Shown: positions 33,390 to 42,435, counted from the stretch's first letter. The stretch: DNA of 64,000 nt from Onstottus_B arcticum (GCA_038040485.1 JBBPIE010000006.1:186001-250000); one strand, 5' to 3'. Program-made: numbers and translations. Notes: a model not told the origin generated them from the letters alone.

Positions 33390-36362
33390 ATGGACGATGA
33401 CAAATCCTCACACGAAGAGATCAACCAGATCGCTGACCGCTTGAACTATTTGGAGACCGTAGCTCGCGAGACGGCCTCTCGGCTCTACGCAATCGAAACA
33501 CGGCTGGGCGTCAGCTATTCCCGAAGCGCGGGCGGCACTGCCGCCCGCCCGCCTCGCGAGCAGTCGCCGCCTGCCGAGCCGCTTGCAGGTTCTGCCCCGC
33601 AACGACCGAATGAACCGCAGATGCCGGAATCTCAACCCCGGGCGGTTACCTCGCCGCCTCCGCGCGCCGAAATTCCCATCGCGCCGATCTCGCCCGATGC
33701 GAGGCCGACTGAGTCCGAACAGCAGACGCGCTTGTTTTCAACGAACGTCGAAGCGCCGATGTCACGCCGCAGCGTGCTCGGGATTGATGCTCCGCAAGGC
33801 CCTCCACCTGTCTCTCAATCATCCCGCGCGCCGCGACGAGGCGGTTCTGATCTCGAAGCCCGCATCGGCGGAAACTGGTTTAACCGGATCGGCATCATCG
33901 CGATCTGCTTTGGCATGGCGTTCTTTCTCAAGTACGCATTCGACAACGAGTGGATCGGCCCCGGCGGACGTGTCTTGATCGGCGTCGCAATCGGAATCGC
34001 GTTTCTGGTTGGAGGAGAACGACTCCGCAAGCGCTATGCGAGTTACGCCTACGGGTTGACCGGCGGCGGACTGGCAATCTTGTATCTTGCGATCTGGTTT
34101 GCGTCTCAAAACCGCTACAACCTGATTCCCCAAATGCTCGCGTTCATTCTCATGGCAGCGGTGACTGCGGCGGGGTCTTTGCTCGCGGCGCGATACGACG
34201 CGTTGCCGATCGCAGTGCTTGCGTTGATCGGCGGGTTCCTGACGCCGATTTTGCTTTCAACCGGAGTGGACAACGAGACGGGTCTGTTCGGCTATATCGC
34301 ATTATTGGACGCCGGTGTGCTGGCGCTTGCGTACTCGAAGCAATGGCGGAGTCTGAACTACCTGGCTTTTGGCGCGACCGTCTTGATGTTCGCTGCGTGG
34401 TGGGACAAGTGGTACGACCAGTCAAAGCTATGGCCCACGATCTTGTTCCTTACTCTGTTCTTCGTGATCTTTGCGTTGCTCGCTGTGCTGTACAACGTGG
34501 TCAACAAGCGCCCGACGAAGTGGCCCGATCTGGGTTTGGTGTTTCTCAACGCGATGCTCTATTTCGGGACGAGCTACGAGCTGCTTGATAAAGCTGATCA
34601 TCCGGGGCTCGGAGGTTTCGCGGTGCTGGTCTCAGGTTTCTATCTGGCGCTCGGCTACTTCACCAACCGGCGCGATCGCGAAGACACGCTGCTGGTCTAC
34701 ACGTTCGTCGGGCTGGCGGTGCTGTTCGCGGTGCTGGCAGTTCCGATCCAATTCGATCAGCATTGGGTAACGATCGCCTGGGCACTAGAAGGCGCAGTGC
34801 TGACCCTGATCGGGCTGAAAGCCAACGATCGCATTTCCCGCTACGGTGCTCTTGTGGTGTTCGCGATCGCCGGATCGCACTGGGTGGTCGTAGACGTTCA
34901 CGACTTCGCGTACGGCATCATGTCGGACTTCGTTCCTCTGCTCAATCGGCGCGCGTTATCGGGCGGAGTGCTGGTTGTAGCGCTTGCAGCGGCTGCGTTC
35001 TTCTACAAGCGATACGGCGACGGGGTCGAAGAATCGGAGCGGGGAAATCTCGCAGCGCTCTATGTTCTGGGTGCAAACGTGCTGGCGCTCGCTCTGCTGA
35101 GCATCGACGCGAACGACTACTTCGAGCAAGCGCTTTCGCGGCAGCCCGGTGATGCGAGAGGCAATGAAACGCTCGGCCGGCTGATCGACGGACACCGGCT
35201 GACGCTTACGGCGTTGTGGGCGATGTATGGCGCAGCGATGGTGATTGCCGGGATTGCTCGGCGATTGAAACCGCTTCGAGTTTTCGGGCTGTTGTTGCTC
35301 GGAGTCGCAACGATCAAAGTGCTTGTGTCGGATGCGGCGCACTACGACGCGTCGTGGCATTTCCTGATTTTCAATCAGACGTTTGCTGCGTTTGGGTTGG
35401 TGATCGTCGCGCTCGGCGCCTGCGCGTGGTTCTACTGGAAGGATAAAAGCATCAATGAAGGCGAGCGAACACTAGTAGCGACGGCTCTGGCTGTGATTGC
35501 GAACGCTCTGGCAGTGGTCGCCTTGAGTGCCGAAGCCGCCGGCTACTTCGACCGCGAGCTGGCGACGACGAGCGTCAGGGGCGTGTCGTCCGAACTTGAG
35601 AATACAAAACAGCTCGTGCTCTCGGTGCTGTGGTCGATCTACGGCGCGCTGGCGCTTATCGTAGGCATCAAGCGCGGCGCGAAGCCGATTCGATGGGGCG
35701 CGCTGATCTTGCTGACGCTAGCGGAAGTCAAGGTTCTGTTCATAGACCTTGGTTACTACGACGCCGAGTGGCATAGCCTTGTCTTCAACCAGACGTTTGC
35801 TGCGTTCGCGGTCCTTGTCGCGGCGCTGGCTTGCGGGGTGGCGTTTTACGCGCGCAGCGATAAGGTCGAAGAGCCGGAACGGACGACAGCGGTCAATGCT
35901 TTGATGGTGGTGGCGAACCTGTTCGCGATCATCGGGCTGAGCGCCGAAGCGATCGGGCACTACGGGCAGTTGATCCAGGCAGGCGGCCTTGCATCCGAGG
36001 AGATGATCGACTTGCACTTGGCACAGCGGCTCTCGCTTTCCATGGTTTGGATGGTCTACGGCGGAGCGATGCTCGCGGTGGGGATATGGCGGCGCAACAA
36101 GCTTCTTCGAATGATGGCGCTGGCGCTTTTGAGCATCACGATTGTAAAGGTCTTCTTCTTCGACCTCTCGTCGCTAGAGAAGCTCTATCGCATAATCTCT
36201 TTCATAGTGCTTGGCGTGATTCTGCTGGCTGTGTCGTTTCTCTATCAGCGCTTGCGTCAGCGGATGATCGACCCGGAGAGCGGGGATGCGGTTGCCGTCG
36301 ACGTAAACCAGGTTGAGCAGGACGGTCTAATACGGAGAATCTTTCTGGAATGGTTCACTTGA
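33390..36362 (+). CDS. DUF2339 giant membrane protein
   Basis: This 990-residue protein starts with a polar helix (HEEINQIADRLNYLETVARETASRLYAIE), likely a short coiled coil. A Pro-rich segment follows to about residue 150, then the conserved WFNRIGIIAICFGMAFFLKYAFDNEWIGP, which marks DUF2339. The rest is hydrophobic, with more than 20 predicted membrane segments. The C-terminal half holds three internal repeats around ALWAMYGAAMVIAGI / HFLIFNQTFAAFGLVIVA, VLWSIYGALALIVGI / SLVFNQTFAAFAVLVA and MVWMVYGGAMLAVGI. No function is known for the family. A small basic protein gene follows after one base. Confidence 0.88.
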   Translation: MDDDKSSHEEINQIADRLNYLETVARETASRLYAIETRLGVSYSRSAGGTAARPPREQSPPAEPLAGSAPQRPNEPQMPESQPRAVTSPPPRAEIPIAPISPDARPTESEQQTRLFSTNVEAPMSRRSVLGIDAPQGPPPVSQSSRAPRRGGSDLEARIGGNWFNRIGIIAICFGMAFFLKYAFDNEWIGPGGRVLIGVAIGIAFLVGGERLRKRYASYAYGLTGGGLAILYLAIWFASQNRYNLIPQMLAFILMAAVTAAGSLLAARYDALPIAVLALIGGFLTPILLSTGVDNETGLFGYIALLDAGVLALAYSKQWRSLNYLAFGATVLMFAAWWDKWYDQSKLWPTILFLTLFFVIFALLAVLYNVVNKRPTKWPDLGLVFLNAMLYFGTSYELLDKADHPGLGGFAVLVSGFYLALGYFTNRRDREDTLLVYTFVGLAVLFAVLAVPIQFDQHWVTIAWALEGAVLTLIGLKANDRISRYGALVVFAIAGSHWVVVDVHDFAYGIMSDFVPLLNRRALSGGVLVVALAAAAFFYKRYGDGVEESERGNLAALYVLGANVLALALLSIDANDYFEQALSRQPGDARGNETLGRLIDGHRLTLTALWAMYGAAMVIAGIARRLKPLRVFGLLLLGVATIKVLVSDAAHYDASWHFLIFNQTFAAFGLVIVALGACAWFYWKDKSINEGERTLVATALAVIANALAVVALSAEAAGYFDRELATTSVRGVSSELENTKQLVLSVLWSIYGALALIVGIKRGAKPIRWGALILLTLAEVKVLFIDLGYYDAEWHSLVFNQTFAAFAVLVAALACGVAFYARSDKVEEPERTTAVNALMVVANLFAIIGLSAEAIGHYGQLIQAGGLASEEMIDLHLAQRLSLSMVWMVYGGAMLAVGIWRRNKLLRMMALALLSITIVKVFFFDLSSLEKLYRIISFIVLGVILLAVSFLYQRLRQRMIDPESGDAVAVDVNQVEQDGLIRRIFLEWFT

Positions 36363-36363
36363 C

Positions 36364-36525
36364 ATGAAAAAGAAGCTTCCAAAGATAACGATCAAGAAAG
36401 AAAAGCTTCGGCCTCGCGAGCGCGCGCCGATCCTGCCTTCGAAAAAGTTCGAGGACAAACGCACCCGCGACGAACGCCGCCCGAAATACAAAAAGGACCC
36501 TCGCACGACCGCCGACGGGGAGTAG
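36364..36525 (+). CDS. 53-residue basic protein
   Basis: This short gene starts one base after the DUF2339 stop codon. It encodes a very basic, Lys/Arg-rich product: MKKKLPKITIKKEKLRPRER, then a middle with LPSKKFEDKRTRDERR, then KYKKDPRTTADGE and TAG. There are no Cys residues and no membrane segment; it is probably disordered and may bind nucleic acid or acidic lipids. The close spacing suggests translation coupled to DUF2339. A terminator follows. I do not recognise a family. The codon use is like the neighbours. Confidence 0.55.
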   Translation: MKKKLPKITIKKEKLRPRERAPILPSKKFEDKRTRDERRPKYKKDPRTTADGE

Positions 36526-36859
36526 CAGGGTCAGCTTTTCGGGGGCTCGCCTGGGCCGATTTCGCTTGTTCGGGAGACCAAAAGGCGGGGCTTCCAATCG
36601 GCTTTACGAGCCCCGTTTTTATGCTTGTTTCTACCTTATCTGGCGGAACAAACCACCGGGCGATATCGTTCTTTTTGGCACGACAAACAGGGGGCAATAT
36701 ACTTAAGAAGCGCCGCCAAAACCTCGAGGCTTTTTGAACGCAATAACCGGATAGATTGCCTCGACTCGCTGCGCTAAGATCTAGTTGTCACAAAGAGAAG
36801 CTTCAGCGAACGGAAACGACAAGAACGGTGAACGGATCGCCAAAACGAGGATCAAGAAA
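36526..36859. other. Intergenic region with one terminator
   Basis: This 334-bp spacer separates the basic-protein gene from the phosphatase gene. It contains the terminator at 36586-36620. A frame upstream of the phosphatase ATG is open back to a TTG at 36785 but looks non-coding. Nothing else is seen. Confidence 0.5.
36586..36620 (+). terminator. Rho-independent terminator after the basic-protein gene
   Basis: CGGGGCT (36586-36592) pairs with AGCCCCG (36609-36615), followed by five T (36616-36620). It would end the DUF2339 and 53-residue gene transcript. Confidence 0.7.
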
Positions 36860-37834
36860 ATGGCTACAGCAAGGATCGACATTCACGCGGATATGCTGGG
36901 TTGGCGTCAGCGCCTCGAAGGCGCCATCTCTGACTTCGATCAGAGCCCACACCTGGTTCACCTCCTTCACGAATTGAACTCAGCGCTCGATCGAATGGAT
37001 CAGGGTACGTATGGCACGTGCGCAATCTGTGACGGACCGATGACCAAGGATATCGTAGTCGATCCGCTCGCCCGCTACTGTCTCGACTGCCTCACGTCCG
37101 CCGAGGTTCAAGCGCTTCAACATGATCTGGATTCGGTGTCCGAGATCCAATGCGAGATGCTTCCCAAGCGCGACTTCTCCTTCGCCGGCTGGGAAGCCTG
37201 CTATCACTACGAAGCGCTCGGCCCGGTGAGCGGCGATTACTGCGATCTGTTGAGAGCCGACAATGGCGACCTGTTCTTTTTGTTTGGAGACGTCGCGGGA
37301 AAGGGAATCGCGGCTTCGATGCTGATGGCCCATCTGAGCGCGACCTTTCGCAGCTTGATAACCGTCGATCTGCCGGTGAATCAACTGGTCGAACGAGCCA
37401 ACAAGATATTCAGCGAGAGCACGATGCCCGCGTACTTCGCGACGCTGGTGTGCGGGCGGGCAAGCAGTTCGGGCGAAGTCGAGCTTTGCAACGCCGGGCA
37501 TCTTCCCCCGCTGCTGATTCGGGGAGGTGAGGTGACGACGCTCGAAGCGACCGGGCTTCCGCTCGGGCTCTTCTGCCGCGAGGAGTACGCGGTGACACGT
37601 TTGAAGCTTGAGAAGGACGACTCCCTGTTGCTGTACACAGACGGCGTGACCGAGGCTCGCGATCCGCTGGACGGCGAGTATGGAAGCGAGCGTTTGTTGC
37701 GGCTGGCGAGTGCGTATCAGAGCCTCGCGCCACAACAACTCGTCGCGGCTTGCCTTGCAGATGTGAGGGACTTTCGAGCGGGCGCGCCGCGAAACGATGA
37801 TCTGACGGTGATGGCGATTCGCCGCAGCGAGTAA
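36860..37834 (+). CDS. PP2C/SpoIIE phosphatase with N-terminal DksA-type zinc finger
   Basis: This 324-residue protein joins two domains. Residues about 1-85 look like DksA/TraR: a helix pair, then a four-Cys zinc finger (TYGTCAICDGPM and LARYCLDCL). Residues about 105-320 form a SpoIIE-type serine phosphatase with SGDYCDLL, FGDVAGKGIAASMLMA, CNAGHLPPLL, LLLYTDGVTEARD and RNDDLTVMAIR; the metal-binding Asp residues are intact. The ATG at 36860 has GAGGA 8 bases upstream. SpoIIE-type phosphatases usually act on anti-anti-sigma factors. None is next to it, so the target is unknown. Confidence 0.85.
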   Translation: MATARIDIHADMLGWRQRLEGAISDFDQSPHLVHLLHELNSALDRMDQGTYGTCAICDGPMTKDIVVDPLARYCLDCLTSAEVQALQHDLDSVSEIQCEMLPKRDFSFAGWEACYHYEALGPVSGDYCDLLRADNGDLFFLFGDVAGKGIAASMLMAHLSATFRSLITVDLPVNQLVERANKIFSESTMPAYFATLVCGRASSSGEVELCNAGHLPPLLIRGGEVTTLEATGLPLGLFCREEYAVTRLKLEKDDSLLLYTDGVTEARDPLDGEYGSERLLRLASAYQSLAPQQLVAACLADVRDFRAGAPRNDDLTVMAIRRSE

Positions 37835-37880
37835 GCTGGGAGCGAAGGCTTCTCGCCCTTCGTCGAAGATCGGCCCGCGA

Positions 37881-39572
37881 TCAACGAAGTACGCTTCGAA
37901 CGTCGCGCGAGATCGAGACGTCCAGAAGCACGGGCCTGTCTTCAGCAAGCGCCCAGTCCAGCGCCCCGCGAAGCTCCGACGAGCGTGAGACTTGCCGAGC
38001 TGCCACGCCCATCGATTCCGCGAGCCTGACAAAGTCTATCTCGGGCTCGGTCAAGTCCATCCCCGTGAACACGCCTCGCTTGATCGATTCACCGCCCATC
38101 GCCGCAAGCCCTCCTTTCAAAATCATGTAGCTCGCGTTGTTGAAGATCACGAATACGACTGCAAGCTTGTATCGAGCCGCGGTCCACAGCGCTTGAATCG
38201 AGTACAGCGCCGAGCCGTCGCCCACCGCGCATAGCACCTGACGCTTGGGCATCGCCAGTTTCACGCCGACCGCAGCAGGCAAGCCAAGCCCGAGCGACCC
38301 GCCTTTCGCATAGAAGTATGAGTTGGGCTCGTTCAACTCGAACAGAGTGCGCACAAACGCAGTCGACGTAACCGACTCGTCTACGAGCACGGCGTCGCGC
38401 GCTGCGGCCTCGCGCATCACGCGAGCCACGTAAGCCGGCGACATCGGAGCATCGTCGCTTGCCGCCGAAGCTTGCTCAGCAAACTTCGCTCGCGCTTTGC
38501 TGATCGCTTGAATGATGGCCGCGCGGCGCTGCTTAATCATCTCAGCCGCGGCGCCGCCGGTCAGCGGGCCGAGCGCTTCGATCAATTGTCCGACGGCCGA
38601 TTGCGGATCGCCGAGAATCGCAACTTCGACCGGATGGTTCTTTCCAATCTCGCGAGGGTCGGCGTCGATCTGGATCAACCGAGTTCCCGGCGCAATCAAT
38701 CGCATACCGGTGTAGACCAGCGGAGCGAGGTTGGTTGCTCCGACTAACAGAATCACGTCCGTGTCTTCAAGCAGCGTGCGAGTCTGCTTCGCGTTGGGAA
38801 ACAACGCACCGGCGTAAAGCGGATGACCTGTCGGAAAAACCAGCAACGAGTTGAGCGGTTCCGAGTGAACACGCGCCCCGATCGTCTCAGCGAGCTTTGC
38901 AACCTCCGCGATTGCACCCGACCGAGCGCAGCCGTCGCCGGCAATGATCGCCGGGTTTCGCGCGCTCGCAAGCAACGATGCGGCGGCTTCGATCTTTCCT
39001 TGCTCGGCTGGAACTCGCGAGCCGATCTCGGTTGCCGGCGGCAACTCCATCTCCGCACGCTCTTCCATCAGGTTCACGGGAAGCGAAACAAACACCGGCC
39101 CGGTGGGAGGCGTTCGCGCGATCGTGAACGCGCGAGCCAACGCGCGAGGAATCTCGGCCGCAGATCGAACTTCCCACGCCCACTTCGTGTGTTGCCTCGC
39201 AAGCTCGATCATGTCCGCATACAGCAGCGGTTCGTCGAGCATCGACCGTGTATCTTGCTGGCCTGCAGTCACCACCAGCGGCGTTCCGGCCCGATAAGCG
39301 TTGTAGAGATTTCCGAGCGCGTGAGCGAGCCCGGGATTGGTGTGCAGGTTTACTACTGCTGGTTTGCCAGTTGCTTCCGCGTAGCCTGCTGCGATCCCGA
39401 GCGCCGAGTCTTCATGAAGCGCCAGGATGTAAGTGATCTCGTCGCGAGCGGCGAACTGGTCCATCAGCGGAAGCTCGGTCGTCCCGGGATTCCCGAAGAC
39501 GTATCGCACGCCTTCGCGAACCATCACTTCAAACATCGCTTCGGCGCCGCTGAACTCGGGCATGGTACTCAC
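37881..39572 (-). CDS. Thiamine-diphosphate enzyme, benzoylformate decarboxylase-like
   Basis: This 563-residue enzyme has the three-domain ThDP decarboxylase layout. The N-terminal domain has FGNPGTTELPLMD, the catalytic Glu in HEDSALGIAAGYAEATGKPA, and NLHTNPGL. The C-terminal domain holds the ThDP/Mg motif GDGSALYSIQ...IFNNASY (GDG to NN). The resemblance is closest to benzoylformate decarboxylase (MdlC) rather than acetolactate synthase; the catalytic Ser of MdlC is Thr here. The GTG start overlaps the stop of the coiled-coil gene as GTGA, so translation is coupled. A decayed copy of its 5' end lies at 39968-40177. The substrate is unproven. Confidence 0.85.
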   Translation of the reverse strand: MSTMPEFSGAEAMFEVMVREGVRYVFGNPGTTELPLMDQFAARDEITYILALHEDSALGIAAGYAEATGKPAVVNLHTNPGLAHALGNLYNAYRAGTPLVVTAGQQDTRSMLDEPLLYADMIELARQHTKWAWEVRSAAEIPRALARAFTIARTPPTGPVFVSLPVNLMEERAEMELPPATEIGSRVPAEQGKIEAAASLLASARNPAIIAGDGCARSGAIAEVAKLAETIGARVHSEPLNSLLVFPTGHPLYAGALFPNAKQTRTLLEDTDVILLVGATNLAPLVYTGMRLIAPGTRLIQIDADPREIGKNHPVEVAILGDPQSAVGQLIEALGPLTGGAAAEMIKQRRAAIIQAISKARAKFAEQASAASDDAPMSPAYVARVMREAAARDAVLVDESVTSTAFVRTLFELNEPNSYFYAKGGSLGLGLPAAVGVKLAMPKRQVLCAVGDGSALYSIQALWTAARYKLAVVFVIFNNASYMILKGGLAAMGGESIKRGVFTGMDLTEPEIDFVRLAESMGVAARQVSRSSELRGALDWALAEDRPVLLDVSISRDVRSVLR

Positions 39573-39967
39573 TGGTGGTTTGCGATGTGCCGTTCGATCG
39601 TATCGATCAGGGCGTTGAGGTTCTGCTTTGTGTCTCGCTGTGCTTCGAACAACTCCCTTTGACTCTGCGTCAATTCCTTGTGACTCTGTGCCAACTCCAC
39701 GTGTCGCTCCGTCAACGTCTCGAGTATTGCGTTAGTTCTCTCCTGAGCCGCCGCCACATCAAGCAAAATACTCTCTATCCGCGTCATCCGCTCCTCGGAC
39801 TGAGCCTGCCGCTCCTTGAACTGAGCTTGCAACTCAGCCTGACGAGCATCGAACCTCGCCTGCTGCTCGAGTAGAAACTGGATTGTCTTTTCGACGTCCA
39901 TGATACGTCCTCCTGAAAGAAACCCACGTTGGCGCTAGATTAACACGAACAGGGAAATCCAAGAAGC
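39362..39967. repeat. Tandem duplication unit A
   Basis: This unit holds the 5' end of the ThDP enzyme gene, the coiled-coil gene and its upstream sequence. It is closely similar to 39968-40548, directly next to it in the same orientation. Shared landmarks are GAGTCTTCATGA, AAGACGTATCGCACGCC and CCACGTTGGCG. Confidence 0.8.
39569..39901 (-). CDS. Coiled-coil protein coupled to the ThDP enzyme
   Basis: This 110-residue protein is almost wholly helical and polar, with long heptad-like stretches rich in Gln, Glu, Arg and Leu (LLEQQARFDARQAELQAQFK, AQERTNAILETLTERHVELA). It lacks membrane segments and signal peptide. An AGGAGG site lies about 6 bases before the ATG at 39901. Its stop overlaps the GTG of the ThDP enzyme gene. 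A paralogue occurs at 40174-40473. Similar small coiled-coil proteins occur widely without known role. It may help oligomerise the enzyme, but this is inference. Confidence 0.75.
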   Translation of the reverse strand: MDVEKTIQFLLEQQARFDARQAELQAQFKERQAQSEERMTRIESILLDVAAAQERTNAILETLTERHVELAQSHKELTQSQRELFEAQRDTKQNLNALIDTIERHIANHQ

Positions 39968-40177
39968 GGGTTGCCCGTTACTTCCGTGGAGCCGGGCCGC
40001 GATGCCGAGTGTCGAGTCTTCATGAGGCGCCAGGATGTAAGTGATCTCATCGCGGGCGGCGAACTCGTCCATCAGCGAGAGCTCGGTCGTTCCCGGATTG
40101 CCGAAGACGTATCGCACGCCGCGAACCATCACCTAGAACATCGCTTCCGCGCCTCTCAGCTCGCGCAAGGTATTCAC
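39968..40177 (-). pseudogene. Decayed 5' fragment of the ThDP enzyme gene
   Basis: Starting from the GTG at 40177 the frame reads VNTLRELRGAEAMF and then TAG, where the intact copy has Glu. Beyond the stop, VMVRGVRYVFGNPGTTELSL continues the match but lacks one codon, and the similarity ends after about 65 residues at GIAARL. It overlaps the stop of the paralogous coiled-coil gene as GTGA, just like the functional pair. Confidence 0.8.
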
Positions 40178-40473
40178 TTGTGGCTGGCGATGTGCCGTTC
40201 GAGCGTAGCGATGAGCGCGTTGAGGTTCTGCTCAGTGACTTTGTGACTCTGCGCCAACTCCACGTGTCGCTCCGTCAACGTCTCGAGTATTGCGTTAGTT
40301 CTCTCCTGAGCGGCTGCCACATCAAGCAAGACATTCTCTATCCGCGTCATGCGCTCCTCGAACTGAGCTTGCCGTCCAACAAACTGGGCCTGACTTGCGT
40401 GCAACTCAGCCTGGCGAGCATCAAACCTCGCCTGCTGCTCAAGTAGAAACTGCATTGTCTTTTCGACGTCCAT
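40174..40473 (-). CDS. Coiled-coil protein, second copy
   Basis: This 99-residue paralogue of the 39569-39901 product shares MDVEKTxQFLLEQQARFDAR and AAAQERTNAILETLTERHVE. It has lost an internal segment (the repeated KELTQSQREL part) near residue 80. An AGGAGG site 7 bases upstream supports the ATG at 40473. The enzyme gene it once preceded is a fragment. Retention of an intact frame suggests it may still be made. Confidence 0.7.
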   Translation of the reverse strand: MDVEKTMQFLLEQQARFDARQAELHASQAQFVGRQAQFEERMTRIENVLLDVAAAQERTNAILETLTERHVELAQSHKVTEQNLNALIATLERHIASHK

Positions 40474-40662
40474 CACACGTCCTCCTGAAGAAGAGAACCC
40501 ACGTTGGCGGTAGATTAGCACGAACCGGGGAAATCCAAGAAGCGGCTTGGGCCCGCCATAAGAAAGAATCATGCTCACTGTACTTAATCGGCTTTCCGGC
40601 GCTCCATTACCTGATTCGCCTGGCTTGCGCGGACGATGCCACAACCAAGAAAGGAGTCACAC

Positions 40663-41664
40663 ATGAGGAAATACTCTTTGTTACTGGCAGCACTGCTCCT
40701 TTCTCCCCAAATCTTCTCATTCGTATCTCACGCCGACGCGAGCCGCGCCCGCGGCGTGATCCGAGCCGTAGACCTGAACGCCGGCACCGTTGCTCTGCGC
40801 ACACGCGAGGACAGGCTTCTGACCTTGCAAACCAACCGGCGCACCGAGATCGTTAGAAATGACCAGCCTGCTACGCTTCGAGACCTTCAGCCGGGCGACG
40901 ACGCGCGCGTAGTCTACGACTCTTCAACTTTTCTGGCCGCTTCGATCGTAGCCCGAGGGCCCGAACCCCCGCCGGTTGAGCCCGTTAGAATCCAGGGAAC
41001 GATCGCCGGAGTCGATCTCAACGAGCGCACTCTGGCTATAGTCACGTTGGAAGGGCGCACCGTTAGACTCAATGTTACCCCCAATACTTCAATCATGCTC
41101 GATGACCAGCCGGCGAGGCTTGATGACTTGAAGCGAGGCTTCACTGCGGGCGCTCTGTTCAATCCCAACACGTTCGACGCGTTGCGTGTGGACGCGCAAT
41201 CGTTCCCCGAAGTCAGAGGTGTAATTCGCTCTGTCTCGGTCGAACATCACACCCTGACAATCGCGCCTTCGACGGACGAACCGGAAATCACGCTGCTGGT
41301 AGGCCCGAGCACTTCGATTTCACTGAACGACCGGCCGGCAAGGCTCGAAGATCTGGAACCCGGTTTTCGAGTGGTCGCCGCATACGTCGAAACCTCGCTC
41401 GAGGCGCTTCGTGTGTCGGCTCATTCGCTTGGCGAAGTCGTGGGTCACATTCGCGACGTCGACCTGGGAACTGCGACAGTAGCCGTCACCCCGCTGGACA
41501 GCAGCGGCGCTGTAGTCCTGCATGTCATACACTCGACGGTGATCACGATCGGAGGAGAGCCGGCAACGCTCGATCGACTGCGGACCGGCATGGGCGTTCG
41601 GGCCGTGTTCAACCTGGGGTCTTTCGATGCTGCATTGATCGCCGCCAGGCCACTTGCGCCTTAG
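40663..41664 (+). CDS. Exported protein with four DUF5666-like beta repeats
   Basis: This 333-residue protein has a signal peptide (MRKYSLLLAALLLSPQIFSF). Four repeats of about 75 residues follow, each beginning with GVIRAVDLN, GTIAGVDLN, GVIRSVSVE or GHIRDVDLG, and each carrying a DDQPAxLxDLxxG motif (NDQPATLRDLQPG, DDQPARLDDLKRG, NDRPARLEDLEPG, GGEPATLDRLRTG). This matches the OB-like DUF5666 domain. No enzyme motif is seen; the repeats suggest a surface or periplasmic binding role. The ATG at 40663 follows AAAGGAG. Confidence 0.8.
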   Translation: MRKYSLLLAALLLSPQIFSFVSHADASRARGVIRAVDLNAGTVALRTREDRLLTLQTNRRTEIVRNDQPATLRDLQPGDDARVVYDSSTFLAASIVARGPEPPPVEPVRIQGTIAGVDLNERTLAIVTLEGRTVRLNVTPNTSIMLDDQPARLDDLKRGFTAGALFNPNTFDALRVDAQSFPEVRGVIRSVSVEHHTLTIAPSTDEPEITLLVGPSTSISLNDRPARLEDLEPGFRVVAAYVETSLEALRVSAHSLGEVVGHIRDVDLGTATVAVTPLDSSGAVVLHVIHSTVITIGGEPATLDRLRTGMGVRAVFNLGSFDAALIAARPLAP

Positions 41665-41717
41665 CAACCTTCTGGCGGGCGCGGTTGAGCCGCGCTCGCC
41701 TCGGTCTCCTGTTTGTG

Positions 41718-41790
41718 AGGTAGCATAGACTTTATAGTCTGTGCCCTTTGGTTCGGTAAAACAGTCAAGCGCACAGACTAGAGTCCATGC
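41718..41790. repeat. Copy of the TAGACTTTAGTCTGTG inverted repeat
   Basis: The arm 41718-41744 (AGGTAGCATAGACTTTATAG...) pairs imperfectly with 41771-41790 (GCACAGACTAGAGTCCATGC). It belongs to the same family as 32575-32678. It lies just before the zinc-finger protein gene. Confidence 0.75.
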
Positions 41791-41814
41791 TTTGAACTCA
41801 AACGAGCGAACAAA

Positions 41815-42435
41815 ATGAAGTGCCCCACCTTTGAGCGGTTGATAGATTTTCTCGATGAGCGGCTCGCGTCCTCTTCCGCGGCAGCCGTGGTGGCGCACCT
41901 CGATACCGGGTGCAGCCATTGTGCGTCTGACCGCGCGTGGTACGAGTCGTTGAAGCGCGTTGCGGCAAGCGACGATTCGGTCGAGCCGCCGCCGTGGGTA
42001 CTGAAGCGCGCGCTCAAGGTCTTTGAGGAACCCGGGCGCACTCGAACAACGGTTGCAAGCCGCGCCGGCCGGCTGATCGCTTCACTGTTGTTTGACAGTC
42101 TGAGTCAGCCCGCAGTGGCCGAAGCCCGATCGGTCGGCGCGGACGGAAGACAATTGCTCTATCGCGCGGGAGACTACAGCATCGACCTGCAAGTCACGCC
42201 GGCCGGCCAGAACCGGTCGAATCTCGCGGGGCAGATACTACGCGAAGGCGAGTTCAGTTTCGAGTCGGTGGCCGCGTTGCCGCTTCAGCTTAGCGGCGCG
42301 AGCGGCTCGCGATATTCAATCGTAACGAGCGATCGCGGCGAGTTCAGCGTCAGCTCGCTTGAACTGGGAACGTACGAGCTGCGCATCGATGCTCAAGGGT
42401 CGTGGCTCACGATTGAAGGGTTGGTTGTGCCTTAG
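41815..42435 (+). CDS. Zinc-finger (anti-sigma-like) protein with C-terminal beta domain
   Basis: This 206-residue protein begins CPTFERLIDFLDERL and then AHLDTGCSHCASD, a His-x4-Cys-x2-Cys site like the zinc-binding anti-sigma fold. A helix (WVLKRALKVFEEPG) links to a beta-rich C-terminal half of about 110 residues that resembles carboxypeptidase-regulatory folds (GQILREGEFSFESVAALPLQ and SSLELGTYELRID). No membrane segment is present and no sigma factor is adjacent. It lies upstream of the CHAT and subtilase genes on the same strand; such trios occur in related bacteria by my recollection. Its role is unproven. Confidence 0.6.
   Translation: MKCPTFERLIDFLDERLASSSAAAVVAHLDTGCSHCASDRAWYESLKRVAASDDSVEPPPWVLKRALKVFEEPGRTRTTVASRAGRLIASLLFDSLSQPAVAEARSVGADGRQLLYRAGDYSIDLQVTPAGQNRSNLAGQILREGEFSFESVAALPLQLSGASGSRYSIVTSDRGEFSVSSLELGTYELRIDAQGSWLTIEGLVVP

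Larger units (their letters stand above)
39968..40548. repeat. Tandem duplication unit B
   Basis: This is the second copy of the block at 39362-39967. It keeps an intact coiled-coil gene with ribosome-binding site, but the ThDP enzyme part is only about 210 bp and carries a stop codon. Confidence 0.8.
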
